Positions 28,978 through 37,878 of a stretch of DNA of 64,000 nucleotides are shown one piece after another. Position numbers and translations under genes: made by a program. The stretch is from Pseudomonas veronii (GTDB lineage Bacteria > Pseudomonadota > Gammaproteobacteria > Pseudomonadales > Pseudomonadaceae), in assembly GCF_001439695.1 (NCBI RefSeq), contig NZ_JYLL01000009.1:62001-126000 (forward strand), given 5' to 3'. The notes under the pieces are model-generated. The model was given only the letters and a program-made list of their open reading frames with translations, did no database searches and was not told the origin of the DNA. Position 1 is the stretch's first letter; every line of letters starts with the position of its first letter.

Positions 28978-29187
28978 TTAGATAACTTGAACTTCTTCAG
29001 CTTGCATGCCTTTCTGACCGCGGGTAGCGATGAAAGAAACCTGTTGGCCTTCTTTCAGGCTTTTGAAGCCGTCGGATTGGATAGCTTTGAAGTGAACGAA
29101 CAGGTCGTCACCGGATTGTGGAGTGATGAAGCCGAAGCCTTTTTCATCGTTGAACCACTTAACGGTACCAGTTTGGCGATTAGACAT
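28978..29187 (-). CDS. Cold-shock protein, CspA family
   Basis: A 69-residue single cold-shock domain that binds single-stranded RNA/DNA. RNP1 (KGFGFI, about residues 16-21) and RNP2 (DLFVHF, about 28-33) are intact, and the N-terminus [17 protein letters not shown] is typical. An SD (AGGAG) lies at normal distance from the ATG. It is convergent with rpoS and divergent from dcd. The long upstream region fits the structured leader of cold-shock mRNAs, but which paralogue (constitutive or cold-induced) it is cannot be told from sequence. Confidence 0.95.
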   Translation of the reverse strand: MSNRQTGTVKWFNDEKGFGFITPQSGDDLFVHFKAIQSDGFKSLKEGQQVSFIATRGQKGMQAEEVQVI

Positions 29188-29586
29188 GGTGTATCTCCTT
29201 GGACAAAGTTAACTGCGACTCAGGAAAAGCCCTGGCCGAGACTGAGTGCAAAGAGCAGGAAAAATTCTTGGAGATGGTTGGATCGAAATTCAACATATCG
29301 TGTAGAGATTCTCAGTGACACAAGCAGCACAGTGGCGCCACCTTAACCCTTTTTCCGGAACGTGCCAATGGTATTTCCGAAGGTTTCTCTAATTTCGTGA
29401 CTGGCGGTGGTATTTACGTCCGTCGTGCAAGCCGATTCTGGTCCCGGCCCCAATGGACGCGGCTTGTACAAGGCGGGCATTGATCAACACATTCGTCAAC
29501 AAAAGCCCCACGCCCTTTGAACCCCAACGCCTGCCCCGGTAAGATGCCCAACAGAATTTTTCCACCTCGCTATCAGGACACCCGCC
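29188..29586. other. 399-nt divergent intergenic region between csp and dcd
   Basis: It holds the leader and promoter of the cold-shock gene (-) and the dcd promoter (+). A perfect 10-bp palindrome GTGGCGCCAC is at 29332-29341. The dcd promoter is annotated separately. No convincing ORF with an SD and no tRNA was seen; the - strand csp promoter could not be placed with confidence. Confidence 0.5.
29517..29545 (+). promoter_or_regulatory. Sigma70-type promoter for dcd
   Basis: A -35 TTGAAC (29517-29522) and a -10 TAAGAT (29540-29545) are separated by exactly 17 nt. Transcription would start near 29552, giving a ~35-nt leader to the dcd ATG at 29587. Both hexamers match the consensus at four of six positions. 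Confidence 0.6.
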
Positions 29587-30153
29587 ATGAGCATCAAATC
29601 GGACAAGTGGATTCGCCGCATGGCGCAAGAGCACGGCATGATCGAACCGTTCGTTGAGCGCCAGATCCGTGGTGACGACGCCGATCGCGTGATTTCGTAT
29701 GGTGTTTCCAGCTACGGCTACGACGTGCGTTGTGCCGATGAGTTCAAGGTGTTCACCAATATCAACTCGGCGATCGTCGATCCGAAGAACTTCGACGAAA
29801 AGAGCTTCGTCGACGTCAAGAGCGACGTGTGCATCATCCCGCCCAACTCCTTCGCCCTGGCGCGCACCGTGGAGTTCTTCCGTATTCCCCGCGACGTGCT
29901 GACCATCTGCCTGGGTAAAAGCACTTACGCGCGCTGCGGCATCATCGTCAACGTGACGCCGCTTGAGCCTGAGTGGGAAGGTCACGTCACCCTGGAATTC
30001 TCCAACACCACCACCCTGCCAGCGAAGATCTACGCCAACGAAGGCGTGGCGCAGATGCTGTTCCTGCAGTCCGATGAGGCCTGTGAAGTGTCCTATAAGG
30101 ACCGTGCTGGCAAGTACCAGGGCCAGCGCGGCGTCACCTTGCCACGCGCTTGA
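29587..30153 (+). CDS. dcd: dCTP deaminase
   Basis: Dcd deaminates dCTP to dUTP, the main source of dUMP for thymidylate synthesis in Gram-negative bacteria. The 188-residue trimeric dUTPase-fold protein begins [22 protein letters not shown], has the YDVRCADEF segment, the [10 protein letters not shown] motif, and the general-base Glu in VTLEFSNTT. The start ATG is preceded by a weak SD (AGGA). A small ORF with its own SD follows after ~105 nt. Confidence 0.96.
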   Translation: MSIKSDKWIRRMAQEHGMIEPFVERQIRGDDADRVISYGVSSYGYDVRCADEFKVFTNINSAIVDPKNFDEKSFVDVKSDVCIIPPNSFALARTVEFFRIPRDVLTICLGKSTYARCGIIVNVTPLEPEWEGHVTLEFSNTTTLPAKIYANEGVAQMLFLQSDEACEVSYKDRAGKYQGQRGVTLPRA

Positions 30154-30260
30154 TCGAAAGCTCCTACGCGTAAAGGGAATTAGTCTGCGGAAAGTGACTC
30201 TATTGGGTGTACTGCTTCGGTGCGTGCAATGCGCGCCGAGCCACGCTTGAGGAGTACCTT

Positions 30261-30458
30261 ATGAAGCTCGACCCGCGAATCAGCGCCGAACTCGCCCGGC
30301 TTGAACCCAACCAGATTGGCGTGATGGCGTGGTCCCTGATGGCCGACCCTGCCTATGCGGGTGGTCTCCCCGGTCAACCTGACCCGGATTCCCCTGAGCC
30401 TACCGCACCTGGCGAACCGACCCTTCCGGACGAGCCGCCACCCGCGCCGATGGCCTGA
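30261..30458 (+). CDS. Small Pro/Asp/Glu-rich hypothetical protein (65 residues)
   Basis: ATG at 30261 has a strong SD (TTGAGGAG) seven bases upstream, which favours it over an earlier in-frame start at 30207. The N-terminal half (MKLDPRISAELARLEPNQIG) looks amphipathic and helical; the C-terminal half is disordered, with repeated Pro-Glu/Asp (PDSPEPTAPGEPTLPDEPPP). No signal peptide or cysteine is present. I do not recognise a function. Context gives only proximity to dcd on the same strand. It is likely real because of the SD and sensible composition. Confidence 0.55.
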   Translation: MKLDPRISAELARLEPNQIGVMAWSLMADPAYAGGLPGQPDPDSPEPTAPGEPTLPDEPPPAPMA

Positions 30459-30691
30459 TGCCTGCAGATTGGAATATGGTCAGTCCTTCCGCGGGCTGGC
30501 CATTTCTCCTGGCGGCCGATCACAAATATCTGCCGTGTTGCACTCAGTATCCCCAGCAAAGCCCCAAAACGCGGGCAGCGGGCCGCCTGCGCGCTTATCG
30601 TGGATTGCCGCGCTCAAGCGCATGGGCCGGCTGGGCGGGCTCTCAGAGCGCTTAGGCGGCGCAGGGGGCGCGTGGGAAGATCGGCGAAGGC
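30459..30691. other. 233-nt gap between convergent transcription units; no feature called
   Basis: The region between the small + ORF and the - ABC-transporter operon is GC-rich. It has several short GC-rich inverted stretches but no clear hairpin with a T tract, and no ORF with an SD. Nothing was supported here. Confidence 0.4.
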
Positions 30692-31456
30692 TTACTTCAG
30701 ATTGCCACTCAGGAACTGTTGCAGGCGCTCACTCTTCGGGTTGCCCAGCACATCCTCCGGCGTGCCTTGCTCTTCCACCAGGCCCTTGTGCAGGAACAGC
30801 ACCTGGCTCGACACCTTGCGCGCAAAGCTCATCTCGTGGGTCACCATGATCATGGTGCGGCCTTCCTCGGCCAGGCCCTGGATCACCTTCAGCACTTCGC
30901 CCACCAGCTCCGGGTCGAGGGCCGAGGTGGGTTCGTCGAACAGCATCACTTCCGGTTCCATCGCCAGGGCGCGGGCGATGGCCACGCGTTGCTGCTGGCC
31001 GCCGGAGAGAAATGCCGGGTATTGATCGGCCACGCGGGCCGGCAGTCCGACTTTGTCCAGGTAGCGACGGGCACGGTCTTCGGCGTCTTTCTTACTGCAG
31101 CCCAGCACCCGGCGCGGGGCCATGGTGATGTTTTCCAGCACGCTCATGTGGCTCCACAGGTTGAAGTGCTGGAACACCATCGCCAGGCGTGTGCGCAGGC
31201 GCTGCAGCTCGGCATCGTCGGCCACGCGCATGCCGTGGCGGTCGCTGACCATGCGGATCGGCTTGTCATCCAGGGTCATCGCGCCGTCGTTGGGGGTTTC
31301 CAGAAAGTTGATGCAGCGCAGGAAGGTGCTCTTACCCGAGCCGCTGGCGCCGATCAGGCTGATCACGTCACCGGTCTTGGCCTTGAGCGAGACGCCTTTG
31401 AGCACTTCATTGTCGCCATAGCTTTTATGCAGGCCTTCAACGGTCAGTTTGTACAT
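30692..31456 (-). CDS. Polar/basic amino acid ABC transporter ATP-binding protein (HisP/AotP type)
   Basis: ATPase of an amino acid importer, 254 residues from the Met at 31456 (MYKLTVEGLHKSYGD); an earlier in-frame start at 31519 overlaps the upstream gene and adds 21 unlikely residues. Walker A is IGASGSGKSTFLRC, the signature is LSGGQQQRVAIARAL, Walker B is VMLFDEPTSALDP, and the switch His is in VTHEM. Sequence character is closest to the His/Arg/opine importers. It is the last gene of a five-gene - operon (binding protein, two permeases, deacylase, ATPase). Confidence 0.9.
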   Translation of the reverse strand: MYKLTVEGLHKSYGDNEVLKGVSLKAKTGDVISLIGASGSGKSTFLRCINFLETPNDGAMTLDDKPIRMVSDRHGMRVADDAELQRLRTRLAMVFQHFNLWSHMSVLENITMAPRRVLGCSKKDAEDRARRYLDKVGLPARVADQYPAFLSGGQQQRVAIARALAMEPEVMLFDEPTSALDPELVGEVLKVIQGLAEEGRTMIMVTHEMSFARKVSSQVLFLHKGLVEEQGTPEDVLGNPKSERLQQFLSGNLK

Positions 31457-31469
31457 GGGGCGTGCATCC

Positions 31470-32588
31470 TCAAGGCGAAAGTAGGTAGCCGCTGCGGTAG
31501 GCCTCTGAGCCTGCGACATGGCCGATGACCATCCCCGCAGTGGCCATGCGCCGTAGCGAACGGGCGTAAAGCAGGCCGGCGTTTTGACAATGCACAGGCG
31601 TTACGCGGTCAGTAATGGGGTCGATGATTTCGGCGATCAGTTGCCCGGCTTCGAGGTATTCGCCGGGCAAGGCGCTGAACACCAGCAGGCCGCCGACCGG
31701 CGTCGCCACCGGTTCGACACCCGCCAGCGGGGTGGCCGGGTAGGGCAGGGCGGGCAGCGGTGCCACGTCGCCGGCAATCGCGCCGAAGTGAATCAGGTAG
31801 TCGATGATCGCCTGGCAGTCGAGGCCGGCCAGGCCGTGGTTGACGTCACCCTGGCCGCGCAGCTCGACGGTCACCGAAAAGCTGCCCATGGGGATCGGGA
31901 AGCGCTCGCCGAAGCGTTGCTGCAATTGCCACCACACCAGGCTGAAGCACTCATCGAAAGATTGCCCGCCGGAATCGGTGGCCAGCAAGTTGGCCTCCGA
32001 GCCGATATAGCGCGCCAACGGCTCCACCTGCGGCCAGGCCTCGGGCGTGGTGTACAGGTGCGCCACGGCTTCGAAATCGCAATGCAGGTCGAGCACCATG
32101 TCGGCATCGCAGGCCAGGCGTTGCAGCACCAGGCGCTGAGACTGCAACTGCGTCGCGGCGGTTTGTGCGGCCAGCGCGGTGGAGAGTGCCGTGCGGATCA
32201 ATTCGACGTTGCGCTGGGGATCATCCCCGAGCATATCCTCGACCCGATCGCCCACCTCTTCACTGAGGTCGACAAACAGGCGATTGAAGTTCTGCCCGCT
32301 TTCCAGCTCATAGCGGCCCAGCGGGATGTCCATCAACACTTGTTCGAGGCCCGCCGGGTTGGCGATCGGCACCAGCACTATCTCGCTGCGCAAGCGCCCG
32401 GCGGCGACCAGTTGCGCCAGGCGCGCCTTGAGGTGCCAGGCCACCAGCATGCCCGGCAATTCATCGGCATGCAGTGACGACTGGATGTAGACCTTGCGTT
32501 CGGCCAGCTCCGGGCCGAAGTGGAAACTGTGAATCTGCCGTGCCGTGCCAGGCACGGGCGCGATCAGTTCATGAACCTGATGACGCAT
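31470..32588 (-). CDS. Succinylglutamate desuccinylase/aspartoacylase-family zinc hydrolase
   Basis: A 372-residue member of the AstE/AspA M14-like family, which removes acyl groups from N-acylated amino acids. The zinc motif HxxE is visible as SSLHADELPG (about residues 38-47), and the third ligand region is in MVLDLHCDFEAVAHL. The C-terminal ~90 residues form the small beta domain of this family. It lies inside an amino acid importer operon, 9 nt after the permease and 13 nt before the ATPase, suggesting that the imported compound is an acylated or conjugated amino acid. The substrate is not predictable. Confidence 0.85.
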   Translation of the reverse strand: MRHQVHELIAPVPGTARQIHSFHFGPELAERKVYIQSSLHADELPGMLVAWHLKARLAQLVAAGRLRSEIVLVPIANPAGLEQVLMDIPLGRYELESGQNFNRLFVDLSEEVGDRVEDMLGDDPQRNVELIRTALSTALAAQTAATQLQSQRLVLQRLACDADMVLDLHCDFEAVAHLYTTPEAWPQVEPLARYIGSEANLLATDSGGQSFDECFSLVWWQLQQRFGERFPIPMGSFSVTVELRGQGDVNHGLAGLDCQAIIDYLIHFGAIAGDVAPLPALPYPATPLAGVEPVATPVGGLLVFSALPGEYLEAGQLIAEIIDPITDRVTPVHCQNAGLLYARSLRRMATAGMVIGHVAGSEAYRSGYLLSP

Positions 32589-32597
32589 GAAGGCTCC

Positions 32598-33308
32598 TTA
32601 GTGGCTCGGCCCGAGGAAGGCCAGCCAGCGGCGCTCCGCCAGACGAAACAGACCGACCAGGGCAAAGGTCACGGTCAGGTAGATCAGCGCAGCGATGCCG
32701 AACGATTGAAAGGTGAGGAACGTGGCCGAGTTGGCGTCCCGGGCCACTTTGAGAATGTCCGGGATCGTCGCGGTAAACGCCACTGTCGTCGAGTGCAGCA
32801 TCAAAATCACTTCGTTGCTGTAGTACGGCAATGAACGGCGCAGGGCCGACGGCATGATGACATAGGCGTACAGCTTCCAGCCGCTGAGGCCGTAGGCTTT
32901 GGCCGCTTCGACTTCGCCGTGGGCCATGCTGCGGATCGCCCCGGCGAAAATCTCCGTGGTGTAGGCGCAGGTGTTGAGGGCAAAGGCCAGGACCGTGCAG
33001 TTCATCGCATCGCGAAAGAACGCATCCAGCACCGGTTGGGCGCGCACGGCGGCGATGCTGTAGATGCCGGTGTAACAGATCAGCAATTGGATATAGAGCG
33101 GCGTGCCGCGAAACAGGTAGGTGTAGAACTGCACCGGCCAGCGCACCAAGGGATTGCGCGACACCCGGGCGATGGACAGCGGAATCGACACCAGGAAGCC
33201 GATCACCAGCGAGGCGCTGAGCAACCACATGGTCATGGCCAGGCCGGTGATGTGCTGGCCGTCGCTGTAAAGGAATGGGCGCCAGTATTCCTGCAAGAGT
33301 TCGATCAT
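32598..33308 (-). CDS. Amino acid ABC transporter permease (HisM type)
   Basis: A 236-residue inner-membrane permease with about five membrane helices and the cytoplasmic coupling motif EAAKAYGLSGWKLYAYVIMPSALR (EAA loop) near residue 140. The start overlaps the preceding permease by four bases, so the two are translationally coupled and likely form the HisQM-type heterodimer. It serves the transporter encoded at 30692-34870. Confidence 0.9.
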   Translation of the reverse strand: MIELLQEYWRPFLYSDGQHITGLAMTMWLLSASLVIGFLVSIPLSIARVSRNPLVRWPVQFYTYLFRGTPLYIQLLICYTGIYSIAAVRAQPVLDAFFRDAMNCTVLAFALNTCAYTTEIFAGAIRSMAHGEVEAAKAYGLSGWKLYAYVIMPSALRRSLPYYSNEVILMLHSTTVAFTATIPDILKVARDANSATFLTFQSFGIAALIYLTVTFALVGLFRLAERRWLAFLGPSH

Positions 33309-34033
33309 CGCACGGCCTCCCGCGAGCCTGCCGAATAGCGACGTTCAAGACGGCGCAGGACAAAGTTGGACGCACTGGTGATCAGCAGGTAGATCAGTGC
33401 GGCGATCACCAGGAAGTAAAACAGCTGATAGGTGCTCTTGCCGGCGTCCTGCGCGGCCTTGACCAGATCCGCGAGGCCGATGATCGACACCAGTGCGGTG
33501 GCCTTGAGCATTACCATCCAGTTGTTGCCGATGCCCGGCAGGGCAAAGCGCATCATTTGCGGGAAGGTCACGTAGCGAAACCGCTGCCCGCGCTTGAGGC
33601 CGTAAGCCGTGGCGGCTTCCAGTTGACCACGGGGCACCGCGAGGATCGCGCCGCGAAAGGTTTCGGTGAAGTACGCACCGTAAATAAAGCCCAGGGTGAT
33701 CACCCCGGCGCTGAATGGGTCGATTTCGATGTAGTCCCATTCCATGAAGTCGGTAAGACCGGTCAGCCAGGTTTGCAGGCTGTAGAAAATCAGCAGCATC
33801 AGTACCAGGTCGGGCACGCCACGAATCAGCGTGGTGTAGAGCTGGGCGGGAATGCGCAGGAAGGGCAGGCTGGACAGTTTGGCGCTGGCGCCGAGCAGGC
33901 CCAGCAACACGCTGACGGCCAGGGACAGCACCGACAACTTGAGGGTCATCCAGGTGCCTTGCAGCAACAGCGGGCCGAAACCCTTCAAACTGAACGCGCT
34001 CAGCCCGAGGGTTTGCAACAGTTCTTCGAACAT
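33305..34033 (-). CDS. Amino acid ABC transporter permease (HisQ type)
   Basis: A 242-residue permease with five predicted membrane helices and the EAA loop EAATAYGLKRGQRFRYVTFP near residue 145. The N-terminus MFEELLQTLGLSAFSLKGFG is amphipathic, as in HisQ/ArtQ homologues. It lies 57 nt behind the binding-protein gene and overlaps the next permease by four bases. Confidence 0.9.
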   Translation of the reverse strand: MFEELLQTLGLSAFSLKGFGPLLLQGTWMTLKLSVLSLAVSVLLGLLGASAKLSSLPFLRIPAQLYTTLIRGVPDLVLMLLIFYSLQTWLTGLTDFMEWDYIEIDPFSAGVITLGFIYGAYFTETFRGAILAVPRGQLEAATAYGLKRGQRFRYVTFPQMMRFALPGIGNNWMVMLKATALVSIIGLADLVKAAQDAGKSTYQLFYFLVIAALIYLLITSASNFVLRRLERRYSAGSREAVR

Positions 34034-34090
34034 AAATCAGGACCTATGGCGATAAAACAGCGCCCCTCCCGGGAAGGGGCGCCCCAGGCA

Positions 34091-34870
34091 TTATTTGCCG
34101 CTGTACAGGTTCAGATCGCCAAAGTGTTTCTTCTGGATGCTGGCGTAGGTGCCATCATCGTGTAACGCTTTGATACCTTTATCCAAAAGGGCCTTCAGCT
34201 CAGTGTTACCTTTTTTGATACCGACCGCGGTTTTCGACGGCAGCAATGGGTCGTCGATGGCCGCGCTGACTTCGTAACCGGCACCGGCCGGCGACTTCAG
34301 GAAGCCCAGTTCGGCTTGCAGCATGTCCTGCACGGAGGCGTCGAGACGGCCGGAGGTCAGGTCAGCGTAGACCTGATCCTGGTTGGCGTAGGCCTTGGTG
34401 GTTACACCGGCTTTATCCAATACGGCCTTGGCATAGGCTTCCTGGATGGTGCCTTGCTCGTAGCCCACGGTTTTGCCCTTGAGCGACTCAGGCGTGGAGT
34501 AGCCGGCGCCCTTCTTGAATACCAGCGAAGTCGGGCCGGAGAACAGCTCGTTGGAGAAGTCGATGGCCTTCATACGGGCTTCGGTGACGGTCATGGACGA
34601 AATCACACCGTCGAATTTGTTGGCTTTGAGGCCTGGAATCATGCCGTCGAAGTCGCTTTCGACCCACTTGCACTTGACCTTCAGCTCGGCGCAGATCGCA
34701 TTGCCCAGGTCGATGTCGAAGCCCACCAGGCTGCCGTCAGCGGCTTTGGACTCGAACGGCGCGTAGGAAGGATCGACACCAAAACGCAATTCCTTGTATT
34801 CCTTGGCCAAGGCGGAACCAGCGGCCATGCACAGAGCCAGTGCAGAAAGGGTCAGCAATGCTTTTTTCAT
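34091..34870 (-). CDS. Periplasmic amino acid-binding protein (HisJ/ArgT/AotJ type)
   Basis: A 259-residue solute-binding protein that delivers a polar, probably basic, amino acid to the HisQM-type permeases. The Met at 34870 (MKKALLTLSALALCMAAGSALA) opens a clean signal peptide, cleaved near residue 22. Ligand-pocket segments are RFGVDPSYAPFESK, GFDIDLGNAI, and FDGVISSMTVTEAR. It is first in the operon; the 220 nt upstream should contain the promoter, but no operator was recognised. Ligand could be Arg, Lys, His, ornithine or an opine. Confidence 0.9.
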   Translation of the reverse strand: MKKALLTLSALALCMAAGSALAKEYKELRFGVDPSYAPFESKAADGSLVGFDIDLGNAICAELKVKCKWVESDFDGMIPGLKANKFDGVISSMTVTEARMKAIDFSNELFSGPTSLVFKKGAGYSTPESLKGKTVGYEQGTIQEAYAKAVLDKAGVTTKAYANQDQVYADLTSGRLDASVQDMLQAELGFLKSPAGAGYEVSAAIDDPLLPSKTAVGIKKGNTELKALLDKGIKALHDDGTYASIQKKHFGDLNLYSGK

Positions 34871-35095
34871 TATGTAATCCCTGGAAACCAAGATAAGCGC
34901 TTGTGGCGCGTTTAGGACTGTTACTGAACGGTGTCAGACGGATCACAAGTAGCAATTTCTGCACCATAGTTCCGAATGCAGCTCCGAATGATCGTTTTAA
35001 AAGGTGAGAGGAGGGAGCTATGAGTATAGGAGGTGCCCGAAAATGGGCATGAAAAATAGGCTGCACTATTTTGGATCGAGCGCAGATTAAAAAAT

Positions 35096-35121
35096 GTGGG
35101 AGCAGGCTTGCCTGCTCCCAC
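35096..35121. repeat. Single perfect REP hairpin downstream of quiP
   Basis: GTGGGAGCAGG-CTTG-CCTGCTCCCAC is an 11-bp perfect stem with a 4-nt loop, a GTGGGAGC-type REP. It lies 12 nt beyond the quiP stop and is followed on the - strand by TTTTTTAAT, so it may act as the quiP terminator. Confidence 0.75.
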
Positions 35122-35133
35122 CTGTTGGTACGG

Positions 35134-37575
35134 TTATTTGCCGGGCGTGAGGGTCAGCCTGGCTTTCCCATACACCTTGTCAAAGTTCTGCGGCTGCATC
35201 GGGAAGCTCAGGTATTGCGCCTTGAGCGACGGATCGATGCCATTGGCATAGTTCGGGCTGACCGGGTTGCCGGACTGGCCGATACCGCCCTGGCCCGTCA
35301 TCGGTTCTGCCTGGCCGAAGTCGACAATCATGCGCAGTGCCGGCACTTGGGTGGTGTCGAAACTCTCCCCCCAGTTGTACGGCGCCGGGTTCAGGGTGTT
35401 GTGGTCGCCGCCGCTGGCCAGCGGGCCGCGGATCACCTGGCCATTGCGGTTCTTCCAGGTGGTGCTGTGCAGTTTGCCCCACTGCCAGGCCTTGTGATCG
35501 GTACCCAGTTGGCTGTCGCCGGCAGTGATCGCAGCGGCCAGGCTGCGGGCGAGGATCGTCGGCTTGTCTTCTTTCTGCGCGGTGCGGACATCGTCCCAGA
35601 ACGGGCTGTCTTCACGGCCCAGCAGGTGGTCGGCCTGGGCGGCGTAGGACAGGCTCGCGTTGCTGACAAAGGCTTTCCAGCTGGCGCTGTTTTGCGGGCC
35701 GAGTTCGTCGAGGAAGATCTGTTTGCTGCTTTCCTGCAGGAACAGCTCATACATCGCTGCGTCGGCGGACGTCGGCGTCAGGCGGCCGTCAAACGCCATC
35801 AGACGATTCAGCGCTTCACGGGCCTTGGCCTGTTCGGCCGCGGGCAGCGCAGCGATCGCCTGTTTCAGCGGCTGCGCCATGCCCGGCGCCTGGAACATGT
35901 TCTTGAGCTTGGCGGCGAACGTGGTGGTCTGGTCGTATTGCATGGCGATCATGCTGCGGCTGTCATGCTTGCCGGCATTGGCCAATTGCGCCAGGCGCTC
36001 GCTGCGCTCCGGAGCGTCCCAGGAGTTGGACAGTTGCATGCCATAACCGCGCGGCGCGGTACGTTGGTTGGCGGTGCCGATCCAGCCTTGGGCCGGGTCC
36101 TGGTCATAAGGGTGCAGCATCGCGTCGGCGTAACCGTCCCAGTCGAAGCGCGCATCCCAGCCCGGCGAGGGCAGCAGGCCTTCGCCTTCGCGGCGGTTGG
36201 GGAAGCGCCCGGTAACCTGCCAGCCGATGTTGCTGGCATCGGCGAACACCATGTTCAAGGCGATGGCGCGGATTTCCCGGGTCGCATCCGAGGCCTTGGC
36301 GGCGTTTTGTGCGCGGGACAGGTCGAAGAACGCATCAAGGCTCTTGTCGTCCTTGAAGTCCGCCGTTTGCAGGGCCAGGCCCAGCCCGCTGGTCAGCGCC
36401 TGGCTGCTGTTGAGCAGGGCGCCGTGGCGGGTTTCGTACACCACCTCACGAATCGAGCGTTGGCCTTTGATGAAAAAGGTCTCGTTGCGCACAGCGGCCG
36501 GTAGCCATTTACCGTTGTTCTCGTAGTACAGCGCGCTGCCCTGGCGTTTGACCTTTTCCAGGAACAGGTCCTGGGTGTCGCCCTTGACCGTGCTCATGCT
36601 CCACGCCACTTTGCCGTTGAAGCCGGACAACAGGGTCGGCAGGCCGGCGATCGAGGCGCCGACGGCCTGGTATTTCGGTGCGCGGATCTGCACGTAGTTC
36701 CATGGCGACGGGGCTTGCGGCTGGGCGGCGAGGTCATTGGCCAGCAGGCTCTTGCCGCTGCGGCTGCGTTGCGGGCCGATGGCCCAGTTGCTCGAAGTGG
36801 TCACCGCCAGTGAGTTGAGGCTGCTCAGTTGCTGGCTGACCGTGTCCAGCCCGGCCAGGCCGGTGATCTGGCTCAGGTTCACGCCCTTGAGCTTGTCGGC
36901 TTCGGCCAGGGGGATCGGCTCGTCCGGCGCGCTTGGGGTGAGCCAGGCGAGTTTGTCGACACCGACCTTTTGCGCGAGCACCAGCGATGACAATTCTTCC
37001 TGCAGGTTGGCCGACTCGCTGAAATTCAACAGGCAGAACAACAGCGCCGAATCTTCCGGCTTCCAGTACTCGGGTTTGTAGCCGGTCTGGGCCAGGTCCG
37101 GCGGCAGCTTGTCGCGGTAGCGGAACAGGTAGGCGTTGACGCCGCGGGCATACACTTCAAAGAAGCGCTTGAGGCGCGGCGACGAGGCGTTGTAGAGCTC
37201 GCCGGCGCTTTTTTTCAGGTTGACCGCGCGCATGAAACGGTCGACATCCAGCACCTCGGGGCCGGACATTTCCGCCAGACGGCCCTGGGCCAGCAGGCGC
37301 AACGTGACCATCTGCGTGATGCGGTCGCTGGCATGCACATAGCCGAGGCTGAACAGCGCGTCGTGGAAGGTATTGCTTTCAATCAGCGGCATGCCCTGGG
37401 CATTGCGGCGTATCGAAACATTCTGCGCGAGGCCCTTGATCGGCTGGACGCCGGTAACGGGTGGCAGGGTGTCCTGGGTGCTCTGGAGCTGGCAACCGGC
37501 CAGGCTTAATGCACTGGCCACTGCCGCGGCAACGCCGAACCGGGGAAGAAAATGTGAAAGGGCTGGCGAGGCCAT
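35134..37575 (-). CDS. quiP: Acyl-homoserine lactone acylase QuiP (penicillin acylase family)
   Basis: An Ntn-hydrolase that cleaves the amide bond of long-chain acyl-homoserine lactones, thereby degrading quorum signals. At 813 residues it has the normal precursor length. The N-terminus has a lipobox-like end to its signal (LSLAGCQ, Cys28). The alpha chain runs to about residue 260, and self-cleavage is expected before Ser in [12 protein letters not shown] (Ser261/262), which becomes the catalytic N-terminal nucleophile. Identity is based on close recall of PAO1 QuiP ([23 protein letters not shown]). It lies alone, with a REP hairpin behind it. Substrate preference is inferred. Confidence 0.88.
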   Translation of the reverse strand: MASPALSHFLPRFGVAAAVASALSLAGCQLQSTQDTLPPVTGVQPIKGLAQNVSIRRNAQGMPLIESNTFHDALFSLGYVHASDRITQMVTLRLLAQGRLAEMSGPEVLDVDRFMRAVNLKKSAGELYNASSPRLKRFFEVYARGVNAYLFRYRDKLPPDLAQTGYKPEYWKPEDSALLFCLLNFSESANLQEELSSLVLAQKVGVDKLAWLTPSAPDEPIPLAEADKLKGVNLSQITGLAGLDTVSQQLSSLNSLAVTTSSNWAIGPQRSRSGKSLLANDLAAQPQAPSPWNYVQIRAPKYQAVGASIAGLPTLLSGFNGKVAWSMSTVKGDTQDLFLEKVKRQGSALYYENNGKWLPAAVRNETFFIKGQRSIREVVYETRHGALLNSSQALTSGLGLALQTADFKDDKSLDAFFDLSRAQNAAKASDATREIRAIALNMVFADASNIGWQVTGRFPNRREGEGLLPSPGWDARFDWDGYADAMLHPYDQDPAQGWIGTANQRTAPRGYGMQLSNSWDAPERSERLAQLANAGKHDSRSMIAMQYDQTTTFAAKLKNMFQAPGMAQPLKQAIAALPAAEQAKAREALNRLMAFDGRLTPTSADAAMYELFLQESSKQIFLDELGPQNSASWKAFVSNASLSYAAQADHLLGREDSPFWDDVRTAQKEDKPTILARSLAAAITAGDSQLGTDHKAWQWGKLHSTTWKNRNGQVIRGPLASGGDHNTLNPAPYNWGESFDTTQVPALRMIVDFGQAEPMTGQGGIGQSGNPVSPNYANGIDPSLKAQYLSFPMQPQNFDKVYGKARLTLTPGK

Positions 37576-37677
37576 GGCAAAGCTCCTGCGGGGGGTAGCG
37601 TCAGTAAAGGCGCTACGTTAGTGAGCGCGGTGAAACGACGCAAGCAGGAGCTAAAGCTTATTTTCAGTAGCCAGGTT

Positions 37678-37878
37678 TCAAGCGCCGTGGCACTTCTTGA
37701 ATTTCTTCTCGCTGCCGCACGGGCATGGATCGTTGCGGCCAACGTCTTTCAGGGCGTTGCGCACCGGCTCCTGGTGAGCGTGGCCGCAGTTCGGGCCGTG
37801 GACATGACCGTGGTCGTGATCATGGTGATCGTGATCGTGGTTGCAGTCAGGACCATGGACATGGGGTTGCTGAGTCAT
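37678..37878 (-). CDS. His-rich SEC-C zinc-motif mini-protein
   Basis: A 66-residue protein of two parts. Residues ~5-36 contain two near-copies of HVHGPxCxH ([14 protein letters not shown] and [11 protein letters not shown]) with a run of alternating His/Asp, a likely metal-binding tract. Residues ~48-66 are a SEC-C motif ([18 protein letters not shown]), the zinc-binding tail also found in SecA. No signal peptide, so cytosolic. The start overlaps the preceding lipoprotein gene by four bases. I infer zinc/metal binding; a biological role is not known. Confidence 0.85.
   Translation of the reverse strand: MTQQPHVHGPDCNHDHDHHDHDHGHVHGPNCGHAHQEPVRNALKDVGRNDPCPCGSEKKFKKCHGA

Noticed and set aside
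34871..35090. NtrC or sigma54 site ahead of the amino acid-binding protein gene
   Set aside because: TGCAC / GGTGCA half-sites occur but not in proper dyad spacing, and no GG-N10-GC promoter core was found.
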